Positions 45,486 through 57,578 of a stretch of 64,000 nucleotides of DNA are shown piece after piece. Origin of the DNA: Jacaranda mimosifolia (Eukaryota > Streptophyta > Magnoliopsida > Lamiales > Bignoniaceae); the NCBI GenBank assembly GCA_018894105.1, contig CM032118.1, positions 27,694,690 to 27,758,689 on the forward strand, in the 5' to 3' direction. How positions within the stretch are numbered: position 1 is the first letter of the stretch; each line of letters starts with the position of its first letter. The notes below the pieces were generated by a model. That model searched no databases, was not told the origin of the DNA, and saw only the letters and a program-made list of their open reading frames with translations. A program made the position numbers and the translations under genes.

Positions 45486-47620
45486 ATCCTAACATTTCGG
45501 GTTGCTTTCAACCTTCTTAGAGGTTGTGCGTAATGCTCTTGATGCTCACTTGTTTCCACCACTTATGGGATTTGGTGATCATCTTGAACTTCATCAAGTT
45601 CAACAACAACGCCATTTCTATCTAATAGAAATTATTTTTCCAAAAAATAGGTGTTCCTTGAAATGAACACCCTTTGTTGCGAGGAATCATAAAAGTAATA
45701 ACCCGAAGACTCTTTTGGGTATCCCTCAAACTTGCACAAGATGGATCTACTATCCAATGTGTCACCCACTAGCCGTTGTTTGTAAGGTATATCCCTAAAA
45801 GGATATAGGCAAATTGAAGAAGCTCATCATGGAACATACCATGCCTAATAAGGTACGATTTCTCCTCTCAGCTACTTCATTGTGTTGGGGTATGCCAGGT
45901 GGAGTCCACTGAAAGAGAATCCCATTCTCTTTTAGATAATCTAAGAATTCGGTACTTAAGTATTCTCTTGCTCGATCTGATCGAAGAGCTTTAATACTAA
46001 TTCTCTTTTGCTTTTTACTTCATTCCTATCCTTTTGAACTTTTCAAAGTTTCGGACTATACTTCATAAAATACGTATGTCCGAACCGACTATAATCATCG
46101 GTGAAGGTGATGAAGTAAGAATAGCATCACTTAGCACAAACATCCGTATGGATCAAATTCAAAGGTCTTGTGGTGTGCTCCATTTGTCCCATAAAATGAG
46201 CCTTGGTCATTTTTCCCTTCAAACAAGATTCAGAAGTAGGAAGGTTCTCAATGCCACTAACATTTAGTGCTTTGAGAGCTTCTAACTTATTCATCCTATT
46301 TTTAGAAATATACCCGAGTGTTGCATGCCAAAGAATGACATCTTCTTGGTTAACTAATTTTCTTTTACTTGATTGAACGTGCATTAGTGATGGCTGGAAA
46401 TCCTAAAAGTGTATAATCCTTTGTTAAGTGTACCATGAGCAACTAAAGTACCCATTCTTTAATACCTTCAATCTCCTATTTGATTTAGAAGAATCAAATC
46501 CTTCGCTATCCAAAACGGGAATTGAAATATTGTTCTCAACAATAAATAGTACATAATAACAAAGGTTAAATACAAGTATGGAGTTACTAAGTCTAACTTA
46601 TTATACGCCTTCAACTTTGGCCACAACTCTTACTCCTTAGCCAAGGCAGTGGATCATATCCCCATCACTAAATTTTATTCTTTTTTCTATTCCTTGTAAC
46701 AACTACAAAGATAAGAACCACATGTGATATCATATATCCATGAGGAAGAATTTATCCTTAAATGCACTTCAATGAAGTACATACCCTTCTCAAAGGTTGC
46801 GAGGTAAGCTTTGCAATTCCTTTTCCAATGTCCATTTTCGCCACAATGGAAACAACTTGCATCGATTTTAGCCTCTTTCTTTTTCTTAATTACCCCCGAA
46901 CTCTTCAAGGATTGCTTCTCTTTAGAGGAAAAACTCTTCTTCCTTGTCCTTTTCTAGGACCCCTAAGGCCCTTAGACTTGAAGGAGGATGCAAGCATAAA
47001 AGGATTATCCATTTTCATAGTCGCCTCAGTAGTCACTAGCATGTTCACCAATTCGTTAATCATCACTCTTGCTTGGACATATTAAAGTTCACAACAAATT
47101 GGTCGAACGACCTTGGCAATGATTGTAAGATCAAATCTATATAGAGATCATTGTCCATGATCACATCCAATTATCCAAGCTTCTCAATGAGTCCAATCAT
47201 CTTGAGCCCGTGATCATGGACACTTGAGCCCTCTATCATTCTAGACCTAAAAAGCGCCCTAGATAAAGTGAACCTTTCATGTCTAGTTTGAACACCATAT
47301 AACTAATATAGGTGTGTATAGATCTCACTAGCATGCTTCATATGCTTATGAGTCATTTGAAGCTCATTGGTCATAGAAGTCATCGTAAGATACCTTATTT
47401 GTAGATCATCATCCACAAACTTCATGAAAAATTCACGGGCCTCATCAATTGCATCATCGCTAATAGTATTCGGCAGACTTTGATCAAGGACATAAGTACT
47501 CTTTTCGGAATCAAGAATTATTTTGAGGTTTCTCAATCAATCACGGAAGTTTGGCCCGGTTAGTTTATTAGTTTCCAAAATTGCATTGAATGGATTTCTA
47601 GCCATTTTGAGTTTGAAGAT
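45486..47620 (-). pseudogene. Copia C gag-pol remnant, gag to integrase part
   Basis: On - from 47610: gag with RNLKIILDSEKSTYVLDQSL (47536 onward); a Lys-rich segment; zinc knuckle CFHCGENGHWKRNC (about 46856-46815), intact as CX2CX4HX4C; protease and pre-integrase region with HATLGYISKNRMNKLEALKA (about 46340-46260) and LKGKMTKAHF; integrase remnants to 45486. Stops and frameshifts interrupt it. Confidence 0.85.
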
Positions 47621-48949
47621 TCAAAAATCTACAAAAAAAAAGCGATAAAAGAGAATATAGCATGTGATTGAATTTTGATATTTAAAAACATGTGCATGGT
47701 CTTTCAAGCATGTTTTTCTCCCACTATCTTATCAAATTCTTCACCCTCTAGAAGAATTCGGGAAATCATATTTTCTAGTGAGAATCAAGACACTAAGGAC
47801 TTGTAAGTGGACCCCCGTGACCGAGTGTATATCCATAAACAATTGAAAGGCAAGCAACTTTTGCTATTTGCAGCTCATGCAACTCTTGATATATTTTGCC
47901 TCACTTTTCATGTAGATCCCTATGACCGGACGACCTCTACATTACTAGATGTTAAGTCAAACCTACCAATCAAACTTTGACTCAAGACTACTCCACAACA
48001 TGCCTCTTGACCGAGTGTATAATGCATAGGAAGCCTCAAATTAAAGGTGCATCATATGCTAAGTATATGATCGCAGCTTTCAACCTAAGTGTAACCCCCA
48101 TGACCTAGTGTATATCACACAAAGATGGTAGCATCGTCATGCCATCTACTATTGGTAGAAGGCATGGATTAATTAAAACTCTTTTCAATTTATATCCATT
48201 TTGACTTAATATTTTGGATGCCCTTAGACTTTCTAAGTGGAGGGATTTTCTTGCTTGCCAAGATCTCACCAATTTTTATCTTCTTATTTAGGTTTTCTAT
48301 ATCCAAAACATGCATCACATATATCAATAGGATATGGAAAGCATAAATAAGTAAATACGCCTAGAATGCTCCTAGGGTGGGATGACCATGAGCCTTAACC
48401 AAGTGGCACACTTAGAGCCATAAGTGCACCACCTTGTTGATTTTAAGTGGGTTGATTAAACCTAGCTATTACATGACTGTATCCCCATACATTCATTGGT
48501 CTTCATGCCTCCAATGGTCTTCCTTGCTCCTTGCAACATTTACAAGAGAAAGAAATCCTCACTCCTAGTAATTCTACTCTCATAATATTTACAATATATA
48601 AATTAAAAGGCATGCAAGCCCTAATTTAATACAGCCCTTTTCAACAACTTGAAACAAATATAATCAATATTAAAGGCTCATGATCATCTCCGTTCATTCA
48701 TCATCCATTCAACACTTAAATGAACAATAAATAAATCAAGAATTGACACTCAATTTCAACAATTAAATGCTTATCTCATAAACAAATATTTGGTCGAGCA
48801 AAAATAAGTATAACAATAAATCATAAGTGTTGAGTTGTGCAACTATGTAGTATGTAGTATGATTCAACTATGTAGTAATGATTCAATACACTTTTGATCA
48901 CAAAAAGAACACAAAATCAAGATTTGACTCTAGCAAAACCAAACCAGCT

Positions 48950-49030
48950 ACTGCCTGCCCGATGCTGGGCGCACGGCCGTGCAGCGGGCGCGCCTAGCTT
49001 ACCCGCTACCTAGTCTGGGCAGGCAACAAC
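48950..49030 (-). promoter_or_regulatory. GC-rich hairpin island in Copia C leader
   Basis: GC-rich patch about 530-610 nt after the primer-binding site. It contains a perfect palindrome GCACGGCCGTGC (48971-48982) enclosed by GCCTGCCC (48953-48960) and GGGCAGGC (49017-49024), which can pair. Shares GCAGCGGGCGCG with the Copia B island. A self-complementary loop on a stem resembles a dimer-initiation element; that role is inference. Confidence 0.5.
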
Positions 49031-49547
49031 CCTGTTTTATGGTTAGCACCGAGTCAATGCGATTTTGGCTCAATTTTTGGGCACCAAAAATTTTAGAACA
49101 CATCCTAAACATCAAATCACACAATATAGATGAAATTTCAGATTTAAAACACCTTTCAAAAATGAAATTTCAAGTGCTCAAACATGCTTCAAACTTCAAT
49201 TTCAAGTAAGAATCACATTCTTCAAAAATCTCTAATAAACTCCAATCAAATTGGATCCAAAAATGACCAAAACTCTTTAAGCCCAATAATAACATACTAT
49301 CTCAACATAAAACATCAACTAATGCTAAATCAAAATTCAACATTAGCTACTATGAATTAAAACATGTTAACAATATGAATTAACACTTAAAACACGTATT
49401 AGCATAATTTCAATTTATCAAGCAAGGGAGCCACACACATCATCATCCAAACACTTCAATCCATAACTTGGATCAAGTATTTAGAGATTTGGATAAATCC
49501 ATCACATGAATCAATCATCCAAAAATCTAAAATAAAGCATGAATTTA

Positions 49548-49560
49548 GGCTCTAATACCA
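49548..49560 (-). other. Primer-binding site of Copia C
   Basis: TGGTATTAGAGCC on -, one base from the tRNA-iMet consensus TGGTATCAGAGCC, directly beside the 5' LTR. Confidence 0.85.
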
Positions 49561-51788
49561 CCAGAAAAAAAGATGTGAGCTAAGGATCCAGTTATAAAAC
49601 ACTTACAAATTGAAATCTAACTTGATCACACCTCCCCAAGGATCTAATCCATGCCATTAAAGTAGATTTAGGTCAGAAAATTACCTTAAAGGCAAAATCC
49701 AACCAAAAATGTGAAGAGATGCTTGAACTCCTTCAATACAATCTCCATTGGCACAGCAGATTGTAGACAACGTTTGCCCAACCAAAACTCATTAGAATCG
49801 GTGAAAATTTGAACTCAAAATCACCAAAACCTTGATGAAACTACAGTATAAATTTTTAGCTAAATCAGAAAATCCGAAGTGCCTCCAAAAATGGCTCCAA
49901 GTTACTACCCAAACAAAGGATATCCAAAAGGCTAGCAATTCAATTATTTTGCCTCTAATGATAAGATCCACACACCAATGGACAATCCAAATATCTTCTA
50001 TGTTAGCTAGAAAATAAGAAAGAGATGAAGGTATGAAGTGGCCAAAATTTGGAGGAAGGAAATGAAAAAAAAAATGTGAAACTTCAACACATGATGCAAC
50101 ATGTGAGAAATTGGAGGGAAAGGGAGAATCTAACAATTAGATGCTTGTGTATCACATGAGCATGGCTGGCCACCCTCTATATCTATATATAGATGGAGGA
50201 AAGGTGTGGTGCCTAGGTGGCATCACACCTCCCTCATGGTTGGCGCCGACTTGCTTGCCAGCTTGCAAGCAAACTGCATATGAATTTATGATGCATTTGA
50301 GTTTCATTTGAAATCTTCATTTCATCTCATGAAATTTCATCCAAGAATGCACTCCAAATGAACTCTTCATTTGAATTGTCCTTCCAAAATTGATTCTTCA
50401 TTTTAATTAAATTAAACAATTTAATTTAATTAATTAACCTTTAACTTAACTCCTAAGTCAATTAGCTTAACTCTTTAAGCTAGCTTGACCAATTGATAGC
50501 TATGGGGCACCAATTAAATTAAATTAACTCCTTAATTTAATTGGCCTAATTTAACTCCTTAAATTATTTACATCAATTTAACAATTAAATTGATCAAGCC
50601 AACATGAACAAAAATTATGTCAATCCGCCTGCCTCAAAAATCGGGCATGGTGGAAATTTTCTAACTCTTAGAAAATTCCTATTCATCAAGTAAGATTCCA
50701 ATTAGCTTTTGCGTGTGACCTATTAGGTTCCACCATTCATTGGACATGGGCTCACAGCTCTAGTGATTTATCGAATATCAAATATTCACATTAGTCTAAA
50801 CTCATTTAAACTAATGACTTCATTCAATTAATCTCATTAATTGAAGAGTACCCAATCTCCATGGTCAATATTCAACCTCAAGCCCATGGAGCCCAACTAA
50901 TTGGCCAAAATGAATGCTTTTGGAGAACCATTCTAGCTCTACGCTTACCATGCAAATACAGTCATTTCATTATCTATCTCCCAAAAGAGGCCCAGGATAA
51001 GATATTTGCTAGCTCCCTAATAGCCTCGATGCTATGTCTCTATTCTAATGTTTGATTCCCCTTTATGACCTCATCTTTGGAAAATTCCTTTTCCAAATTA
51101 TCTACTACCTTGCGCAAGGATTTTGTGGAATCGATCATTATAGAATACATAGGAGATGCACTCACTCTTCACAATGACAAGGAGTCAGATCCCATCTTGG
51201 ATCTCACAAACCTCCATGTCTAGGTAGGTCATACCCTACCTCAACCTGAAAGACCCACTACGTGGTTAAGGAAGAGTCAAAGCATAATGATCTAAACACA
51301 AAGTTACCATGGATCCTCATGTCAAAGGACTAATTATATGCACTAGCGTAAGCTAGAGAACTTGCCACTACCGACTTGCCACTATGGCTATCTAGTGGAT
51401 TCTCCAAGTAGGCCTTCAGTGAACCTATTCTTTAACAAGCCCCACTAACATACACCTATATCTCATATGGTTTGCTCATGGAATAGAGCAATATCTAACC
51501 CTTGAATTTATGTATCGTTAGTGCAAATCTATCCAAATCTCATAAGATTGTATGACTTGGAAGATTTAAGAGCACGACCGTGTAAGACTTATTTCATGAT
51601 CATTACCAAGTGCATGACCAAGTCTCGTAGTCTTATGTGATCTAAGGGCTTCAATCAAATGCCAGTGAAGTAATATAAGCATAAGATGAAGATGGCCATG
51701 TAAAATGAATATCATACAATCAAGATTGTATCACAAGTGAAATAGTTTACATGCCAATCTAATTGGCTTGCGGGGCACTATTTCAACA
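49561..51788 (-). repeat. 5' LTR of Copia C
   Basis: About 2.2 kb, ending TTTCAACA at 51788 (TGTTGAAATA on -, one change from the family start). It contains the family TATA box on - (50177-50191) and palindromic CTTAACTC--TTAAG motifs at about 50440-50590. The inner end next to the primer-binding site lacks a clean CA. Confidence 0.85.
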
Positions 51789-52400
51789 TGTAGCACACGT
51801 TCTAAGTATTACGAGCCACTTTCAATCCAACCCCCATGAAAGTCACTTGGCGGCCGTAAAAGCAATCTTGAAGTACTTAATAAGAACTAAAGATTTTTTT
51901 TTGGTCTATGATAATGAAGAATTGAAACTTGAAGGGTTTTGGATTCTAGTTCCTAATCCGATGAAGATGACCTTAAATCCACCTCAAGATTTATATTTTG
52001 CCTCAATGGCAGCACGATGAGTTGAAAGAGTTCTAAACAAGACACCAAGGCCAATTCCACCACTGAGGCGGAATATATTGCGGCTTCGGAGATCACAAAA
52101 GAGGGTGTTTGGATGAAGACCTTCATCCAAGAGTTGAATATAGTGCTTAGTATTGCAAAGTCGGTAGTTGTCTTTTATGATAAAAATGGAGCCGTTGTGC
52201 AAGCAAAAGAGCCAAGATCTCAACAATAATCCAAGCACATTTGAGGCGTTATCATTAATTCGTGAGGTCATTGATAGAGGTGACATCTAAGTAGAAGGGT
52301 AGCCTCGAGAGAGAATATTGCAAATCCATTAACTAAACCCTTATCGCGTAAAGTCTTTGAAGGATATCTTGAGAATATAGGCCTTAAGGCTATAGGGAAT
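51789..52400 (+). pseudogene. Copia F RT/RNase H remnant
   Basis: Encodes AHVLSITSHFQSNPHESHLAA and AILKYLIRTKDFFLVYDN (51789-51920), then RNase H text with STTEAEYIAASE-like and EGVWMKTFIQELN-like blocks (about 52030-52140), broken by frameshifts and stops. It ends before the purine-rich tract at about 52399-52423. Confidence 0.85.
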
Positions 52401-52423
52401 TGGCTTTAGGGCAAGTGAGAAAT

Positions 52424-54305
52424 TGTTGGAATAGTGCCTCGTAGCCAATTAAAATTGGCGTGTAAATACTACTCCATTTGTGAGACAATCTTGATTAAGT
52501 GATCTTATTATAAAATGGCCATCTTCATCTTATGTTTTTTATAGTTCACTTGCATTTGGTTGAAGCCCCTTAAATCATACAAGACTGTGGACTTGATCAC
52601 ATATATGATGGTGATATTAAACAAGTCTCTAAGGTCATGGTTTTAAATATTCCAAGTCATAAAATCTTATAAGAATAGGACATCTAAGATTCGAATAGAC
52701 TTGCACTAACGATGCATACTCCAAGGAGTTGGATATTGCCCTATTTTAGGGGCAATCTATGTTAGACATGGATGCATGTTAGTGAGTGCTTGTTAGAGAA
52801 CAAGTTCACTAAAGGCCTATGAGGAAAATCCACTAGATAGTCATAATGCACGTCGATAGTGGCAAGTTCTCAAGCTTATGATAGTGTATATAATTAGTCC
52901 TTAAACTTGAGAATCCATAGCAACCTTATGTTTAGATCCATATGCTTTGACTTTGCTCCAACCATGTAACGGGCTATCTAGAGTTTAGATTGGGCATGAG
53001 CTACTTAAATAAAGAGGTTTCTGAGATCCAGGATGGGATCCATTTCATCGTTGTTGTAAAGAACGAGGGCATCTCCTATGTATTCTATAATAATTGATTT
53101 CACAAAATCTTTGCCCAAGGTAGTATGACAATTTGGAAAAGAAGTTTTCCAAAGTTGAGGTCATAAAGGGGAATCAAACATTAGATGTAGAGACATAGTT
53201 ATCGAGGCTATTAGGAAGCTAATAAATATCTTGCCCTAGCTCTCTTTTGGGAGATAGGAGAAGGAATGACCATATTTGTATAGTAAGTGTAAGCTATAGT
53301 TCGTCAAGATATAATTCATTCATCCAATTAGTTGGGCTCCATGGGCATGTTGCTAGACATCGACCATGGAGATAGGATGCTCTTTAATTAATAGAGATTA
53401 TTTGGAAGAGTTATAAATTTAAATGAGTTTAAACTACTACGAATATTTTATATTCAAAATATCACAATGAGTTTTGAGCCCATGTTCAATGAATTGATGA
53501 ACCTAATAGGTCATACACAAAAGCATAACGAAACTCTTATTGATATGAGGTATTTTCTAAGTAGTTAGGAAATCACATGCTAGGTGCCTTTGGCAAATAA
53601 GAGAAAATAATTGACTAATTATTAATTGGTCATTTTAACTTGATTAATTTAAGTGTTCAATTAATCAAAATATTTAACAAGTTAAATAAGCCAATTAAAT
53701 TAAGATGTTAATTTAATTGGTGCCATCTGATAATTAATTAGTCAAATTAACTTAAGGAGTTAAGTTAGTTCTAGTTAACTTAAAGAGTTAGTTAATTAAC
53801 TTAAGGACTTAAGTTAAATTAATTAAATTTAAAAGTAAATTTAACTAAACTAGGAATTTTAAGTTTTGGAGGAAAATCAAATAGAAGAGTCCATTTGAAT
53901 TATGCAAGTTGGCGTCACATTTAGTGAAATGAAATGCAAATGCAAATTTAAGCTAAATGAAGATTTGGCAAGTTGGCAGGTTGGCAGGTTGGTGCACATG
54001 CATGGAGAGTGTGATGGAAACCATTGAGAGTATGATGGAAGGCTTCCATCCTCTCCTATATATAGTCATATGGCCGGCCACTTGATGGTGTTAGATGTCA
54101 TCTCATTTTCCCTCCAAAAGGTGGTATAATTTATGTATTGAATAACCACCTCTTAAATTCTCTCATCACTTTCTCCTCCAACAAAAACATCCCACTCCTT
54201 TCATCACCTTATTCCTCTCTTCTCTAGCAAAGCGAGGTTAATTGAGAACTATTCCTAGGTATGTGGACTAAACATTAGAGGTTCAACACTTGGGGAATTT
54301 AGAGT
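52424..54305 (+). repeat. 3' LTR of Copia F (truncated)
   Basis: Starts TGTTGGAATAGTGCC. It includes a TATA-like TATATATAG (54057-54065) followed by GGCCGGCCAC, and a palindrome run at about 53640-53840. Similarity to the Copia A LTR fades after AACACTTGGGGAATTTA (about 54303). Confidence 0.75.
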
Positions 54306-54540
54306 CCGTTGGTGAACCATTTTTGGTCAATTTTGGTGCTTCGATTTGGCAACTTTGGGAGAATGGGCATGTTGAGAGATGGCTTTAGTATTAATCGCAC
54401 ACGTACTTCAAGCTGGTGGCTCTCCACATTTTTCAAACGTCGGTTCCACCTGGGTGTTAAAGTAGTGAGGTTCAGATCTCATCTGCATTTTCAACATTCC
54501 TTCTTCCTTCTTGAGTTCCCACAGATGGTGCCAAAATGAT
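54306..54540 (-). other. Possible Gypsy leader fragment with primer-binding motif
   Basis: On - the text TGGCACCATCTGTGGGAAC (54533-54515) closely resembles the TGGCGCCGTCTGTGGGAA junction motif found after the 5' LTR of many plant Ty3-gypsy elements. Sequence left of it would be leader on -, sequence right of it the LTR end. No Gypsy protein is present, so the call rests on this motif only. Confidence 0.3.
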
Positions 54541-55219
54541 TCTATACAGAAATGGAGTAAGGTCTTTTTTGGTAGACAACAAAATGAGTTGTATAATTGT
54601 TTGAATTATTCACAAAATCCACCCGGTGGAGTTGCAAAGTGAGTTGAATCAGTTTATATCTTGCTAATCATTACTAAAATGATTTTATGGTAACATCTAT
54701 CCTTTTTCGTAATTTAATTTATGTTTTATTCTTTTTGCATTTTGTTTGTTAAGTTTTAGTTTTATTTATTATAAAAATGAAGAAATGTTTGAATATTGTT
54801 GGTATTTCCAAAAATAAAATATCTAGTAACCATTTTTCTGCCCCTCCAAGGATATAGATCAAGGTTTCCTTTTGAGGGATCCTCCAATTTCTTCCACCAC
54901 TCAACTATCTAAACGTAGTATAAGCCATCAATTTATAGACCAAGCCTTAAGACCCACTACTAGCCCATCCCTCTTTTTCTAGTTCTAGGACCTAATATGA
55001 TTTGGAATGTAATTTAAATCTTGAAAAGTATAATTTTATTGCACAGATATCCACATCATTCCATAGTAACAAATTACAAGAATCATATCATCCACACTGT
55101 TGAAATAATAGATAAGAAAAACTCCATAGATGATGATGGAGCACAACCACTCGATTCTAGTGAAGAAGATAATCCTAGTTGAGGTAATTGAGGAGGAAAA
55201 GAAGAAGAAGACAAATACA
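54541..55219. other. AT-rich decayed intergenic DNA
   Basis: No gene seen. It may include LTR remnants belonging to the Gypsy motif at 54515-54533. Confidence 0.4.
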
Positions 55220-55251
55220 AAGAAGAAGAAGAAGAAGAAGAAGAAGAAGAG
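55220..55251 (+). repeat. (AGA)n microsatellite
   Basis: About ten AAG/AGA units, with a shorter tract at 55198-55210. The Phe-rich frame on the other strand is only this repeat in translation. Confidence 0.95.
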
Positions 55252-55499
55252 GAAATAGTACAATCCCAACTTTATTGAGATGAGTTAGGCATAGTACAAA
55301 ATTATAGATATGGTCACAAAAATAATAGTTCCGCGAAATGAATGACTCTTTACTTATGGAAAAAATAAATTAGTAACCAAATACAACTAAATGTATTTAT
55401 AATTGCTTATAAAACTATATGACGCAATACTTAGTGTCTTGTACATCTAATACGTTGTTATGTGAAGGCAATTTTTATTTTTCATATGTTACAGCTCAT

Positions 55500-55990
55500 T
55501 AAATTGATATAATTGGTGCCTAAAGAAAAGAGTAATTGGATTTTTAGCAACATGGTCACCCTATACAAGTATTCATATTTATGAAGCAATTAGAGATTGT
55601 TTCAAGATTGCAAACTAATGGATAAGATTATGTCTATGTCTCTTACTAATCATCTAATAATATATCCACTATTAGAGAATTAGTTAGATTATTAGAACCT
55701 TTTGAAAATAGAATTTTCTTTCATGTAAGATATTTTTGCCATTTTCTTTATTTATGTTGTAAGGACAATTGAGATTAAATTGGTGACTCAGTTAGTAAAA
55801 TTAGATTTTCTTTAATGCATATTATGGCTTCATCAATCAGGACTAAAGAATTTAGGAATTTTATGGACTGTAGGAAAATTTTATAATTCTTTATTTAGAC
55901 CCTAGATACAGACTGAACTGTACTTATTTCCATATATTAGTGAACAAACTTGAAAATGGCGATCTGAATTGTCACTTGTCCAAGATGTCT
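55500..55990 (+). pseudogene. Degraded hAT-type transposase
   Basis: Reading on + across frame changes gives, in order, a CHFLYLCCKD block (about 55737-55765; hAT: CHILNLxVKDGL), a SVSKIRFSLMHIMASSIRTK block (about 55790-55850; hAT: KIRxSIxYVxxSxxRxxxF) and an RYRLNCTYFHI block (about 55905-55940; hAT: TRWNSTYxMI). An upstream DKIMSMSLTNHL segment fits the pre-catalytic region. Every block is interrupted by stops. Order and spacing fit the hAT family, but each match is weak. Confidence 0.4.
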
Positions 55991-56306
55991 TCAACAATGT
56001 AAGCATATCATAAGAGCATTCCATAACGTCCAAAATGGGATTTTTGCATGTTGATTTATGCATGCATACGAGGAAGAAATGGCGGGAGTTTTTCCTTTCT
56101 TTCTAGGTAAGCTAAAAGCCGGGAGTTCCCCATCCTCTCTCTAGTTATGCATGAGTTGCATGTGTTACTGTCCTCCTTAATTTGTTGAAAAAATGATTGT
56201 AAGTGGGATTTTTTCTTAAAAATCTAATGAAAATTGGGATGGAGCACCATAAGTGCTCAAAAATTGCAAATTTTATCCTATTATTATCGAGATTGATTAG
56301 TTTGAG

Positions 56307-57411
56307 ACCAAAAGTGAATAACTCATAGAATCAAAAGTGCAATCTTCCCAAACCTCGATAGTATGATTGGCATGCTAGAATGAGAGGACAGTGGAATGGA
56401 CATTCTCAAATTCATTCACAAACTTATGATTGGTATAATTTAAATGTGAGAATACCCATTCCAGTCAGAATCCCCATTCTCAAAAAGATATGTTTAGCCA
56501 TTCTCTCCCTTCCCCATGGGTTTAGCTATTCTCAATCCATCAAGAATGAACCTATATTTTTTTTTTTAACAAAATTACACTTCAAAATTTAATAAAATAA
56601 TTTTATATTTAAGAGAAGAAATCTTCACTTTGTAAACATTTGATATTATATTCCAACTTTTTTTATTGTTACGGGTTTTTATTTATTTATATATTTTATT
56701 TATATTTTTTTTTACTAATATTATAAAAATTATTAAATTATTATAAAAATAAAAATAAGAATAATTATGCACATCTCAATTCTTATAACAAAAAAAATAA
56801 AAGTATCATCAACTTGGTCCATGCTAATGAAACATATATAGTATAAAATATTATTTATATCCGTGTACCTTCAAATAATTAAAATATATATAAAAACTAA
56901 TAAATGAAAAGTTGTCCATTCTATCAGCAACTCTTCAAATTAAACTTATAAAAAAGTACAATAAATCGTTTTAACCTTGTCATAAAAAAGTTAAACACTC
57001 TAATTATAAAGTATTTTATAATTTTTTTTAATAAAATACATATATCTATTGATGTAATTCGAATAACATTAAAAATGATATTAAAAGTGTATAATTATAG
57101 ATTTACTAAAAAAATTCTACAGTAATATCTAAAAAATATTTTATTAATAAATACTTTATGTTAATAATTTTTTACAAAAGGGTAATTTAGTCATTTAAAA
57201 AATTCCTCTATTTCTACTTATCATTCCTATGAACCAATCATTAGAATGAAATTAAGAAGACAAAGACGATTCTTTTCCTTTCTCATTACTTGTACACACC
57301 AATTATAAGATACATTGTACTAATATCATTTCTTTCCCAACTTCATCCGATTCCTAAAGTGAAAAATTCATAGAATCAAAAGTGCAATCTTCCCGAACCT
57401 CAAAAGTATAT
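56307..57411 (+). repeat. 55-bp direct repeats flanking a 1-kb AT-rich segment
   Basis: AAAGTGAATAACTCATAGAA (56307) and AAAGTGAAAAATTCATAGAA (57356) each continue with TCAAAAGTGCAATCTTCCC-AACCTC. The segment between has possible inverted ends (ATGATTGGT at about 56425; ACCAATCAT at about 57234) and looks like a MITE-type insert with duplicated flanks. Confidence 0.55.
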
Positions 57412-57578
57412 ACACGAAAACGGAATACAAACGTTTCAATAAATGTTAATTGGCAGCAATGTGATAAAAGTCTGCGACACTAATTTGATATGCCGACCAA
57501 AAAGCTCCAAAAATTCCCGCATGTTGAGTGCAGTAGATCGATCGCTGCAAAATTCAAAAACATAGTCAAAATATTAAT

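Larger units (their letters stand above)
28670..51788 (-). mobile_element. Copia C: long-LTR Copia, interrupted by Copia B and solo LTR E
   Basis: Transcribed on -. Pieces: truncated 3' LTR 28670-29690; internal 29691-29794; [Copia B]; internal 39948-41458; [LTR E]; internal 45486-49560; 5' LTR about 49561-51788. Joining the internal pieces gives the normal Copia order gag, integrase, RT, RNase H with no missing part at either insertion. The primer-binding site is TGGTATTAGAGCC on - (49548-49560). On its right the element abuts Copia F RT/RNase H sequence at 51789. The left end is truncated, so no target-site duplication can be checked. Confidence 0.85.
51789..54305 (+). mobile_element. Copia F remnant: 3' part of a long-LTR Copia
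   Basis: Only the end of pol and the 3' LTR survive. Copia C joins it at 51788/51789 inside the RT C-terminal region (the motif before AHVLSITS is cut), indicating C inserted into F; the F sequence left of C is gone. F's LTR is closer to Copia A than to B/C/E (shared AAAAGGTGGTATAATT and TGTATTGAATAACCACCTC). The right end is truncated near 54305. Confidence 0.75.

Noticed and set aside
55036..55269. 77-codon Phe-rich frame on -
   Set aside because: It is the reverse translation of the (AAG)n microsatellite.
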